Origin: Pelargonium tetragonum
Taxonomy: Eukaryota > Streptophyta > Magnoliopsida > Geraniales > Geraniaceae
Length of the DNA: 64,000 bases
NCBI GenBank assembly: GCA_036897445.1
Contig: JAYMTL010000072.1
Span: 1 to 64,000 of the forward strand
Direction: 5' to 3'
The notes beneath the pieces are model-generated. The model worked only from the letters and a program-made list of their open reading frames with translations, did no database searches and was not told the DNA's origin. Below, in pieces: positions 11,634 to 23,477 of the stretch (position 1 is its first letter; each line of letters opens with the position of its first letter). Position numbers and translations under genes: made by a program.

Positions 11634-13036
11634 TTCAGGTTCAATTTCTATTAGTCGTTTCGAAGTGTATATTTGAACTTGACTTCGTATCAGCAATGGT
11701 TAAGTATGAATTTCAGATATAAGTTTTAAAAACCTTACTAAAAAAGACAACTATTAGAAATGCTTTCATTAGGTACCAATCCACTAGGATTTCTTGACTT
11801 CCGTAAAAGGGCCCCTTTCATAAATAAGCCAAAAGGTTTCTAATTTTATTTCAATTTCTAGGAAATACCGAGTCGAATATATCAGAAAGGTCCTCGTGTG
11901 AATCACAAGAGTTCTTTTATTTCATATACGCTTTCAATAATGGGGTGATTATTTTAAAAAGGATTTTTCCCCAAGTCCCTTCTATTAGATCGAGCTTCTT
12001 TACTTGTAACAGAAATCCTAAAAAAATAGTAGATTCCAGGAGCGAAGAAAGAAGTAAAAAGGCAAGAACCTGACACTCTGATATCCGGAGGGGTTAAAAG
12101 AGAGCGGCTATACAAAGAGAAAAAGCCGGCAAGTAAGAACGAGGAAGATATTATTAGTTAGGTCTTTCTATGGAAAGGGCTCTAGTTCCTTAAATCTCAG
12201 TTATAAATAAGGTTCCTGTCTCAATATCTCCTAAGTGCTGTCACGATAATGAAATTTACCACCTTAAATAAGCAGGAAAAGTTCAGTAATTAACTCTTCA
12301 AAATTTCGAGTCTTTTGCCAGAGACTCTTACCCAAACTATTTGAATAGTAAAAAGGCGTATGTAAACTTACTTACTAGACTTTGTATCTAAGAAATTCCC
12401 CAGAAAGGGACTTAATAATAGCAAGGATTATGACACCAAAATTCCTGAATTAATACAAAGGGAAGCGTTAAACAAGAAAGTGCACACTCATGTACAACTT
12501 TCTAAATATTAGAGCAATCGAAAGATAAAAACGAAGATACATATAATAACAACTGACCCAAAATCTACTGATGGAGCATAACTAAAGGAAGCCCACGTGT
12601 ATAAGGATTTCCTTCTGTTTGTTTTAGTTCTTAGGACGACTAAGAAACCTAAAGTATTTAATCTAATCCTAAGTTCTTTGACTTACACATATCCCTTATA
12701 CTGCTAGACTAATTTGAAGGGTTCCTAGTATAAACAGTTGAGAATGACATTACCTATCATCTAGATAATCTAAAAAGCATACTACCCCTTTTTAATCAAA
12801 CTCTTTACACTTCTTTGTTTTCAGTAGATATATACTAGAGGTTAAACCTTATAACAAAACCGAGGACTTCCTTTGTGAACTTTTTTATACAAACCAGAGC
12901 TATTTTAAATTGGAGACGAGGTCCTTAGGGTCTCCCTTTTAGTCGTTTTCTTTTGTTTTTAATCTAAGGAAAGATTTGGTCTTGTATTAATGTCTCGATT
13001 GGATATTATGTACAGTGGGGTGCATACGCTTATCCA

Positions 13037-13056
13037 GAGAATGCTCGAGAATGCTC
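13037..13056 (+). repeat. Perfect 10-bp tandem duplication
   Basis: GAGAATGCTC occurs twice head to tail, followed by GGG. Confidence 0.85.
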
Positions 13057-14798
13057 GGGTGGGCTTAGTTGTACAAAGTAAGTTATTTTGATGCTTTAGT
13101 AGATGTATATACTTAGATTGAAAAAAGGTAATCGGGGATTTAAGGACCCATAAAAGTCAATCCTTTATAGATTGGCAAATACCTGAAAGGACGAATACCC
13201 CTCCTCTTGAACTAGGATAAGCGGTGAAAACTATTCAATGCAACGAATTCCCTATCTTTTTCCCAGGTTTCCTGGAACTCTTAAAATACTGGATTAAAAA
13301 ACTTGGGAATTCTTTGAAGACTAATACCTTGTCTTATATAGTGAGTACTCTAACATCACGCAGGATTACAAAGTATATATAATGAAAATTTCCTCGACTG
13401 CCCCGTCTACTTTTGAAAGAGTCCCTGCTAAAATTCCTCGGAATCTCTAACCCCAACACGCAACTTTAATCTTGAGGTTATTTGATTAGGAAACACCTAA
13501 TCCTTGTTCCCATTCCTTTGGCTTGTAGAAATGCTACAAATAAACTAAAACACATCTAGTAAATACTTGTGATAAACCCTTATCTTTTCTGTGATGAAAG
13601 CAATTTCAAATTGTTGTAGATAGGTGAGCTTAGCAATGCGTAACTGATCCACATCCCAGAGATTTGTATTAAAGACAAGCTATGTCAGCTTGGAATCCTT
13701 GCCTAAAAGTTAGTAAAGTTGAAAGTCCAGGAAAAGGTCCAGTAAATCGATAGCTATCAACCTGGAAAAGAGTGAAAGAAATTTTATTGTAATGATATTA
13801 CTGAATTTCTTTTTTGAGAGTATTAAAGTACTTAACTTTTTAGAAGGGGCTCTCTAATGCAGTTAGCTCTATTCCATGTAAGTAAATAATTTTTGAAATA
13901 AGTTAGCAACTTTAGGAGCTCTTATTGTCTCGAACTTGTTTAAGAATCGGGGATCCCTGGGTGTTTGATAATAACTAAGCGCATAAAGTGTAATTTGTTT
14001 TTCCCTTACTCGAGTGCTTTAAAGTTACCAATTAAGTACTGGACCAGGCCCCCTTTTAAGAGTTTATAACAGTTTTATAACCTATGTTCTCTTATTCCTT
14101 GAGTTCTAAACTTCATTGCTTATTGAGAATTGATTATCAAAATAATACAAGGTTAATATCCTATAGTAGTTTTTAAAAGTCGACCTTACTAAATTTTTAA
14201 CAGACCGGGATTCGGACTTCTCCATGCCTATTTCTACTAGCACTTGCGTACCTATAGCTAACCCTAGACTATAAATGATCTTTAATTCGATTTTTTGCAC
14301 ACCGATGCCCTTACTAAAGAGAGGGCGAAATTAATATAAATGAAACAAGTTTTTTTCTTTCACATTCTGATTAAAAGCACAAAACATCTGGATTGCGTAA
14401 TGAGAAGAAGGGTATAAACAGAACCCATAAGAAATAAGGTAGAGCTCCTAAGTAAGACTGATAAGGCTGTAAAGAAAGAGAGTATAGGTTATACGAAAGA
14501 GATAGTAACTAGGAGCGCCTTCTATTCTGACTCTTAGTGTCAATCCCTAAAGTACATTTTCAAGGTTAGAAGTCAACAACTCCTCAACATTTTGATATAG
14601 AAAATTGGGTGTCCCTTAAGGTGTTCTCAAACTCTTAAGTTAACTATTCCAAAGAAGAAAGCTATCAAGAATAAGAAATAGATTAAGATAGAGAGAAAGG
14701 CTAAGACTCCCCTAACTCATTAAGTAAGAAAACAAATTGATTAAAGCATAGAAAGGTGTATTTTCTAAGTCATTTACATCTATAACAGTGAGTAAGTT

Positions 14799-14820
14799 CT
14801 TGTCTGAAGGAACTGAGGAG
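14799..14820 (+). repeat. Direct repeat, copy 1
   Basis: CTTGTCTGAAGGAACTGA is shared exactly with 16910-16927, and similarity runs on for a further AGGAG word with slight offset. Both copies are in the same orientation, about 2.1 kb apart, inside the same tract. This suggests the tract grew by duplication. Confidence 0.55.
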
Positions 14821-15240
14821 GAGGCAAGAAGGGATTCAGCTACAGAAGACTCAAAAGAAAGGTAAGAGTATAGCTACGGGTACAAAGAGTAAGGCTCTCA
14901 AGACGAAGAGAACAAGGGTGTAGAAAAAACCAGTTATTACAAAAACTGTAAGATTTTTAGTAGAAAACAACAAGGTAAGTAAGAAGATGCTGGGCTGTAT
15001 GTATAAGAGTGTAGGTCTAGCTATGAAGGAAGGTATAGGTCAAGCTCCTAAGACTATGGGAAAGCTAGCAAGATACAGAGTCTGGGTTCTAATAAGGGTC
15101 TTTTCGTACTTAAAAGTATTTAGAAGTAGTTACAGGATTCTAGGTAAGTAGTCAGTCACAAGGAACTAAAAAGGAAAGAACGAACTCTTTAGAGTTCTTT
15201 ACTTTATAGGACTCTCTAATTCGTTTCCATTTTTAGGAAG

Positions 15241-15258
15241 CTGTAGTACCTGTAGTAC
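15241..15258 (+). repeat. Perfect 9-bp tandem duplication
   Basis: CTGTAGTAC occurs twice head to tail. Confidence 0.85.
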
Positions 15259-16909
15259 ATAGAAGGGAGTTTACTAAGGTTTTCTAATTAGAGTGAAGTT
15301 TCTCGGACTTTGAAACTAATGTAATTAAGAGACTAAAAGAGAGAAGTTAAGGAAAGATTAAAAAGGGAGGTTCTAGTTAGAATATATGTAGGATTAAAAG
15401 AAAGTTTCCAATCTAAAACCTATAAACCTTAGTGTAGATTGAGTAGTGTAGTTTTGTTTACAGGTATTCTCTTAGGGATTAGCCTAAACTAGGCAGGAAT
15501 TTTATAAGTCAGTTTTTACGAAAATCCCCGAAGCTGGTACACAAGAGCAAACCCTAAGGCTAAAGTGTCAAAGTATAGGCAGTTTTCTTATGTTTCTGAT
15601 CCCAGTTTATAAGTCAGAAGGAAATAGAAGAGTGTAAAGTAATTCTTCCTTCAGAGCTTTGACTCCCTTCCTTAACTAATCTGTAGCTCTACTCTAAGAA
15701 AGAAGGTATAGGTATCGAAGATAAAGACTAGGAGTCAAGGCTTTCAAGAGGAAGAAATGAAGAAAGAAGGTATTGTAAATAAGGTAATACAAAAGCAAGT
15801 AAGTTCAAGAAGAAGTGTAGGCTGTTCTATCAATTTCAAAAGAATCCTGATCGGGCTCTTATTTACTAAATATAAGAAAACAAGTAAGCAGAAGAGTATG
15901 AAACAGGGGTTACAGAAGAAAGTGAGACCTCTGAAAGTTAGGAGTAACAAAGCTATGAGTAAAAAGAGAGTTATAGCTCTCCGGTTTTTAGATTAAGATT
16001 AAAAAGAAGAAACCTGGGGAAGCTTTATGCGATTTAAACCCTTTGATTCTTGGTTAAAGACACTTGGGATTATAAAGAACTGAAGCTAAAGAAAGTCCTA
16101 GGTTTCCTGTGAATAAATAGAGTGAAAGTAGGGTATATGGTATTCATGTTCTCTCTATACACTATGCTTAGAAATCCCTCCCTTCGTGATGCTGCAGTCA
16201 GGTAATTATTCTTTCTACTTTTAAGGTTCCTCTCCTCTCTCATACTAGTAACAACTAACTAACAAGAGGCGAGTGAAAATGTTGACTTAATACCTGTACT
16301 CTTTATTAGACTTTATTCTATTACTAACTAATATAAGAATAATACAACTACAATATGTATAACTCAAACTTAAAGTAAGCAGGGTAAGTAAATGAAGTGA
16401 AAGAATCAGGCAAGGTACAGATTTAGACTTAAGTCAAGTTATTCTGAGTTAAAATCTAGTTAATTGTCCTGTATTTACTCAAAAGAAACTAAATCTCTAT
16501 TCCTTTTTTCAGGAAATTCATACAAATAGAAAAAGCCCATTTCGTTAATGCTTAACAGGAAGTTGACTTATTAGGAATTCTCGTTAATCTAATAGATAGT
16601 AGGGGTTTTTAGCTAAGAAATTCTACTCGCAAGTTAGCCTTAGTCAGGTTTATTTAAGCAAGTTGTTTTATTAAGAAGTGTAGCTAAAGTACTCCTATTT
16701 TTGTAACAAGGGTATATAAAGGAGACAAAACTCAAGTTTTGCTTTGAGTTTTCATAAGAGGGGTAAACTCAGAAGCAATTTCTTTTCTTTCTTTTTTAAA
16801 TAGACTCTTAAATAGGAACACGGGTTTCTGGAGCTTTATTATAAAAAGGCAATTAGAAAGTCAATCCGTAAAGAAGAAGGGGCAAAAGCATAATGAAGGG
16901 AAGTGCAAG

Positions 16910-16934
16910 CTTGTCTGAAGGAACTGAAAAGGAG
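16910..16934 (+). repeat. Direct repeat, copy 2
   Basis: It matches 14799-14820 (see that entry). Downstream, the word GTGGCTTTAG recurs near 17848, which suggests further ancient duplication within the tract. Confidence 0.55.
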
Positions 16935-17650
16935 TGGCTTTAGCTTGAAGAGTCAAATTCTAGGTATTAAGAAAGTTAGGAATATGAAAAAGAAGGGCAA
17001 TAACGTATGTAGATATTATTCTGTATACTTCCCTGCCTCCCTCGCTCCGGTGGGGAACAAGAACACAGACATAAAGAGTAAGACTTGTAATTCAGGAATT
17101 GTAATTCTTTCAGTCAAGTTTGAGTCTTTCCCTCCTATGTCAATAGGTCTTGAACCATATGTTGTTCGTTTTCGCGTGTTGTTAGTAAGTTGGAGGCTTT
17201 ATCTGCAATTCAATTTTACCAGAGTATCTTCCCAATGAAGGGGAGACCAACAGAGGGTTTCTCATAAGCGCTTTAGTCTCAGCATGTTCTACTAAACAGG
17301 TCATTTTCAAATCCTTGCTACAAGGAACACCTCCAACTTATGGAAACCTAATTGATTAAGTCAAGCTGTCGAGATGGGATACCCTTTTCCGTATTCTGTT
17401 ATTTAGGAGGGTAATAGGTAAACGGGGAATAGGTAAGAAGTGATTCTTTACTCTGAGCCCTTTATTAGAGATTTTCTTAATTAGACTGGGATTCCCTAAG
17501 TAGAGAAGTATACTAATTATAAGAAATGGGTGTAAGTAGGGAGGGTCTAAGAATTAAAGAGCGCAAATAGAACTGAGTCTGGGTTTTACAAGCAAGGGAT
17601 TTTCCAGGGAAGTTCTTATTTAGAGAGTCCCTAACTGAAAGAAGTCAAGT

Positions 17651-17704
17651 AGTTTCCACTAATGGGAATAGAACGTCTTATTGTACACTCTGGGACTGGA
17701 ACTC
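17651..17704 (-). repeat. 54-bp dispersed inverted repeat, partner B
   Basis: The reverse complement aligns without gaps to 9763-9816 with 43 of 54 identical bases. The partners are about 7.9 kb apart and in opposite orientation, so intramolecular pairing or inversion by recombination is conceivable. The flanks do not align. Confidence 0.65.
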
Positions 17705-20700
17705 AATTGTTGGTAACTATGTTAAAAGAATTTGTACAAGGTTTTGTAGGAGAGTTTAGTACTAAAGGCTAATAAGTCTTAGAAATTTCCAGAGTGAAAA
17801 CAAGCAGTACAAATAAGAGGAAAGTGAGAGCTCCGAAGAAAAGAGGGTGGCTTTAGATTGGAAATTACTTAGATACAAAGACTCAACAATTGTTAATTGA
17901 TAACTCTCGCGGCCCCACAAATTGACAATTCACTTAAGAAAGGTCTCTTTTCTATCATGCCCTTGCCTTCTTACGAGACACGTATTTTGTTGAAGGTAAT
18001 ACAGGTCTTCCTTGTTCGTACATGCCACGGGTTCAAGTTCCAAAGCTGCAGAGTGCAAAGCGAACAAGTTTGCCTTTCTTTAATAACTAAGCAAACGAGA
18101 AGCAAGTCAAAGTTCAATCTAAAGCTTGCCTTCCATTTTGTACACAAATAGATGTAAGTGGGATCTTGATAGGTGGTAGATTTTCTTTACTAAGCGCTTT
18201 AGCTCAAAGAAGGATCTTTGGGTAGTGCTTTATAAAAGTCACAGCGTCAAGGGTGAATCGGAAAATGAAAGAGACAACTCAACTCCTAGCATTGCTTTTT
18301 GAAATTCTCCTCTCAAATTCTAAAAAGAGACGTGATCTAGCCAATCATCGAACTTTGGAAAGAGGGAGAGAGTACCTACAAATTCCTACAATTATCCCCT
18401 GCGATCTTAGATTATTCGCTATTTCGGTTTGAATTATACTTATTTATCTAGCCAGTTAAAGGGTATGGAAAAGAAGAAAACAAACTCAATTTTAGCTTCG
18501 AGTCCTTTCTTATAGTAGCTTAGTGCAACAATGAATCTCTAACATAATATCAGCTACAAGGAGTTTCCTATTAGTTTCTTCTATGTTTTACTAATTTGCG
18601 GAGTTGGTTCTAATTAATAGTAAAATCAGAGACTCTTTGGGTCTTAGTCGAGAAGGCAGAATATGGAAATAGATCTATCATCAATGCAAACCATTGCCTC
18701 AGTCTTAGTATTGAAATTGAAAGAATGACTTAGCTTCTGCTCCCGGCTACTTTTATTTTAGCCTTGTTAACGTAGCACAATTAGATTAGAACTTTTGACA
18801 CTGAAGACATACCACTGAATCCCCTTTAACTCCAAAATTCTCGGGAATTGGAAATTGTAATCATGGGAACACAAAGTTCTTTATAGCTATTTTAACTTAA
18901 ATTGAAAAGTATGGAATAAAACTTATATACATTAAAAAGAAAAGTTTCTTAAAGGCTAAGAAGAAAACGAATACATATAAAGCATACAATGTCAAAGTTA
19001 CTATCTAAAATATCTTTTTATCACCAGGTTTAACCACGTGGTGTTGTACACTCATTTTTTGTGCAATTTCTTATATTTATTCCCTTATAAGCGCGCCTTT
19101 TAATTACCTTGCCTGTCAAATTCCTTTCTAGCGGAAGAAGATAGAAGATAGAGGGTTCCCCTTTATTATTGTATAGACTTTCTCTTCCTAACCCTAACTC
19201 AGAAGCAAAATGAAAGCTTAAGTCCTTAACTGAAAAACATAAGTTCGCTTTATGGGGGCCCCTTTAAGAGTTAACATCAAAACATAAAAGAAGCCATTTT
19301 AGACTTGTACAGGCAGTGTTTGAGGTCTCACAAATTAGATTAGAAAAAAAAGGTTGACCTTATGCAAATAAAGGAGTTTCCGCTTTGACTTTATCGGTAT
19401 TAGAATTAAAAGATTGTACTAGTAGAAAATTGACTTAGCTAAACAAACTCGAAGACGAATTTTGACTTATCAAGGGGGACCTTTGGGCATTAATAAAATT
19501 TAAGGATGTTATATAGCAAACCTAGGTCTTTCCAGATAAAAGAAAAAGGCTTTATGGCAGGGTTCTAATGCACTTACTAACTAAGTAATTTATAAGTTTC
19601 CTAATTAAGGAAGGTGTGGATCCCAGTTTAAGGTTTTTAACTTTTACGGAGACCCCAAGAGTTTTCTTTGTTTTCAATCAAGAAAAGAAGTAGTACAACT
19701 TTGTGTAAGTAGACCCTAAAATTCTTGGGTATATTGTCAGTAAGATCTAAAAAATCGAGAAAAAGGATACTCTTTCATTTTTATCGAAAGATAGTATTTT
19801 CATTCTTGACAGTAACTCCGAAATCTTAGAAAATGCTATATTACAAGCTTGAAGGCAGTAAAGAATCCTATTGTAGGCCCCTTTTTGGTACCGGAATACC
19901 GTGAATTTTTCTTACTTCTCTTAAATTTGTTCAAAAGGTGCCTTTCAAGAAAATAACTGAGTTTCGAACCTCCGAAGAAAATCGTATTAATATCCTAGTA
20001 AAGAAGGCTCGGCTGCTAACTCTTTATCTGCTCCAATAGAGGTATATAAAAGAAAGCACTTTTAGTAGACGCATACTTTTGACCAAGATCTGTTAACGAA
20101 AATTGTTGCATAAAGTATTATGAGTATCTTACACACACAAGAACCTATTTCTCCTCTTATACAACAACTCCCGGATAAAAAGTAAAGCAATTCCTAGTTG
20201 TTAGCGGGATGGATAGCAGGGGGGGCCCTCTTGGGTAAATAAAAGCCAAGTTAAACTAACCATATAATTAAACGAGCTAAGCTTGTCTCAAAATCCCGAG
20301 CAAGGGTTTTCTTTTATTCATAGTATCCTCCTAGAAAAATAGCCGAGGATATGCCTACATAAGGGGACCTGTAATCTAATGGTTTAATTTGTCCAGTAGC
20401 TTTTGCTAACGATATAGAAAAAAGAATAGTTAAGAATAGAGGTTTAGCTTTATCTGACTTACGCTTATGGAACCGAAGTCGGTATTATCATAATAAACTT
20501 AGTCAATTCTGCCGATAATCAAAAGTGGGGTTTTCTTTCTTTATAGTTAAGGGCGTACATCAATCCCTTAAGACACCTTTTTCATAAGCTGCCCGGGCCC
20601 CTGCGGCATGAAAACTTCTTTTAAGATTAGAAAACCCAACTCTAGGGCTGTTTTATAATGGCCTATAATTAGGGCCCTTATGACTCTTTTTTTACATTTT

Positions 20701-21287
20701 CTTCTTAAGAGGAACCAGAAACCTATTATTCTTCCTCGGATTTCTATTAGGCTTTTTCTTTGCTAGAAAGATCTCTCGGAAGCCCTTTTTCTAAGTTCGC
20801 AAGCCTCGTATAATATACGAAATCTTTCCCGGGTACTTACCCTAAAATCACCTACTCTTGCCATCTGCTATTCTATACTAATGCGATTCCTCAATGAAAA
20901 GATTTTTAATACTCAGTTACTCGGATTTTTAGTTGCTTAATAGACTCTAGTTAAATCTTTATGGAATTATGAACTGAAGCACACTTTGTTAGAAAATTAG
21001 GGATACCCTGCAATTTTCTATTTTTAATTAAGAGTTAAGTTACGCCATCAAATTAGCAGCTACTAAACTAAGAAAGTCAAACTATAGTCAATTCGGGAGT
21101 CTTTTTCTTATAATTCTGCCGGGGGAGTTCCCTTGAAATTTAAAAGCTAGGAATCTTGCTATCCTCTTCTTGGAGTTTCGTAGAGGAGTTTTTATTCGTA
21201 TCTTTTGAAGCAAGTCAATGGGAAACCGCTTTTCCAAGGGTTAGCAAGGTTTAGTTATTAGCCTCTAGGGCTTGGGAAAGACCTATC

Positions 21288-21317
21288 TATAATAAATATA
21301 TATATAAATAAATATAA
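21288..21317. repeat. Low-complexity AT stretch
   Basis: TATAATAAATATATATATAA and the bases that follow are built only from A and T. It is simple sequence with no other signal. Confidence 0.7.
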
Positions 21318-21642
21318 GGGGGAAATCTTTCCTTTTCAGGAATATTGAATACAAAACATTAAGAAAATTTAATAAAAGAGTAGTCAATAGGAATAGGGTT
21401 GTTCGTTTTCGATCGGCAGGCACCTGCCCCTTGCTTCCCTAATCTAGGCAGATAGTTGGTCTTATTCCTAGGGCATTTGTTAGCCCCTAAATTGCAGGTA
21501 AAAGTAAGTGCTTGTAGTGTACATTTTTTCAAGGAGGTTCTGGCATTCGTAACCAATCAAATCTGCAATCCTAGACGGATTGCCTACCGACTATCGTATA
21601 AAGCCAAGGCTGAACTCTAAACATTTGTCAATTGAAAAACCT

Positions 21643-21657
21643 AAGGTAATGTAATTA
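21643..21657 (-). repeat. 15-mer TAATTACATTACCTT, copy in minus orientation
   Basis: The plus strand reads AAGGTAATGTAATTA, the exact reverse complement of the 15-mer found at 28388, 29873 and 35858. Flanks beyond the word do not align well. Confidence 0.6.
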
Positions 21658-22582
21658 AGGCAGTTCCCAGAATATACACCCGGTAATTCACTTCTTAGAA
21701 AGCCAAGAGCAGGTTAGAACGGGAATCAAATCCTTAGGCATTGCAGGTAGGGGTAAAGGAATTCCAACGAGAAAGTGACAAGAATTTCTAGTTGGTGCAA
21801 GCAAGTTAGCCTGTTTTTAAATCTCAAATCTTTTTTTACTAAAACTTTTAGTAATACAAGCGTCAGGTTTTCCTTCATTTTGAAATAGAGGTTCTTTCTC
21901 CTTAGAATAGGTTTGGCTAAACCGGGTACGGAAGGAAGAAAACCCGAAAATTCTAAATACAAAAAGAGGAGGCTTCTTTTTTCTTTATCTAGTATCTAGT
22001 CTGAACGAAGGTAATCATATGTAAGCTGGTGTATCCTTACTTAGAAAAACGAAAGGTCTTTCTTTATGCCTTAAGTAATTTAGCAGGAGTTCCTGGTAAG
22101 TAATAGAAGTATCTTACTGAACAAGTAAAGGATAAAGTCTTTGGCGGGCGTTCCTCTTTAATTTAAGGGGCCTAAATTACTTTGCAGAATCTTCTAACAA
22201 TTCTGAGAGTTTTGACTTGTTATAAATTTTTTAAGTTCGCCTTCACGAGTACCGATCCAAGGCAAATAATTTTTTTAGTCTTTATTGGAAAAAGTATACT
22301 GAGACATTAATATGATATTCTTGGGGCTAACTTTTACTAATTAATATACTAAAACTCGGGCATACCCCCGGCTTAATAAACAAGATCAAACTGACAGAGC
22401 CCCCCATACAACTAATAAGCATTTGTTTCTATTTTAAAATTTCTAATGTCTTGTGGGGGTACCCTTTTTCCGGAAATCTAAGTCATTTTAGTTTCTTTTT
22501 TTTAGCTTCTCGGTCAGTGAATTTTGACTAATAGTACTTCCCTATAAGGGGCCCCTTTTAAGGTTTCAAAGAAATAACAAGC

Positions 22583-22597
22583 GGGGTTCGGATCCCC
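22583..22597 (+). other. T-arm-like GC hairpin
   Basis: GGGG-TTCGGAT-CCCC is a perfect four-pair stem around a T-loop-like 7-nt loop. No other tRNA arms could be placed. It sits about 30 bp after an AAGGGGCCCCTT palindrome at 22546-22557. Confidence 0.3.
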
Positions 22598-23099
22598 TAG
22601 GTTTGCGCCTTATTTGGGTTTGCGGAGAAAAAAGATTGTCGATAGGATAAGAGAGCTAAATTGTGTAGTAAAGGGTTATACTTTAGTATTAGTTTTGGTT
22701 TCGAATCCTATATTTTGAGGGCCTCTCTTGGGTATGTCAGTATAAAAAAGTCTGAAATTTAAGTCATTTTGCCTTGGGCTGCTTATGGCGATATTCCTTA
22801 AATAGGAATCCCAGATCCACTTATTTTCAACATGAACATGGTTGCTTTTCCTTTTTGTACTGTATAATTTTAATTGTTTTCGACTTTCGAGCCCTTTATA
22901 TATAAACTCTCGATTTAGGAAACCCGAGGCTCCCGCCTTAACAAAAACTTATTAACCGGAGGAGTAAAGTCTAGTCGCACTCTTTTTAGAAATTGCTTTT
23001 TTATGCTAAGCGGGTGCCAGTAGAGTGTTGAGATTCTTGTATGAGATCCAAGCCTCTTGCTACAGTTCCTAAATTAGTACTAAAAAGAGGAATTCGTGA

Positions 23100-23120
23100 C
23101 TCAGGGAAAGACCGCCTGAG
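23100..23120. repeat. 6-bp GC-rich hairpin
   Basis: CTCAGG (23100-23105) pairs with CCTGAG (23115-23120) around a 9-nt loop. It is a short but GC-rich stem in AT-rich DNA. Confidence 0.4.
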
Positions 23121-23459
23121 CTCAATCCTCAGTTTATTCTTTATTAATTAGGGAGTAAGAGTAAGAACTATAGAGATAGAGATTCTTATGGTTGTTATCG
23201 GGCTTCCTTGGAAAAGCCCTCTAGATAGAATTTAAGGAATTTATGAAATAGGGTTTATAGCTTTATTATACTAATACATATATCACGTGTAAGAAAGTTA
23301 AGTTGCGAGGGATACAGTTTACTTTTATAGTGGAAATGTATATATAGCACTGAGCTATAGATAATAATCAATTCAAATCCCGCTTAACGATTTAAATATT
23401 TAGGTTCAACGCAGGAAGAAAACTCCTCTTTTGAAAGGGGCTAAGTTCCTTATTGAGTA

Positions 23460-23477
23460 TAATTACTGTAATTACTA
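23460..23477 (+). repeat. 9-bp tandem duplication
   Basis: TAATTACTG is followed by TAATTACTA; eight of nine bases are identical. Confidence 0.8.

Larger units (their letters stand above)
10500..14390. other. Non-coding spacer, no gene seen
   Basis: There is no open frame above 82 codons and no motif. It contains an 11-bp tandem duplication at 10829, an 8-bp hairpin at 11612-11633, a 10-bp tandem duplication at 13037 and one GGGCCC site at 11809. No gene or regulatory signal could be supported. Confidence 0.75.
14390..18150 (+). repeat. Largest purine-rich polarised tract with diverged repeats
   Basis: The plus strand is strongly enriched in A and G and in words such as AAGAAAGG, AAGTAAG and GGTATAG. 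Motif-family copies include GAGCTCCTAAGTAAG (14443), CAAGCTCCTAAGACTATGG (15041) and GCTCTCAAGACGAAGAG (near 14887). The tract also holds the direct repeat at 14799/16910, the inverted-repeat partner at 17651 and a 9-bp tandem duplication at 15241. Open frames of 79 codons (15757) and 111 codons (16903) lie inside it. Their lysine-rich translations follow from the purine bias, and I do not call them genes. Confidence 0.5.

Noticed and set aside
15757-15996. Lysine- and arginine-rich open frame of 79 codons, resembling a small basic ribosomal protein.
   Set aside because: The basic residues follow from AAG/AGA-rich repeats; a 68-codon frame overlaps it on the other strand and no ribosomal-protein motif is visible.
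16903-17238. Open frame of 111 codons, plus strand.
   Set aside because: It begins inside a purine-rich repeat tract and overlaps the direct repeat at 16910. Its basic N-terminal half is what such composition yields, and no motif is present.
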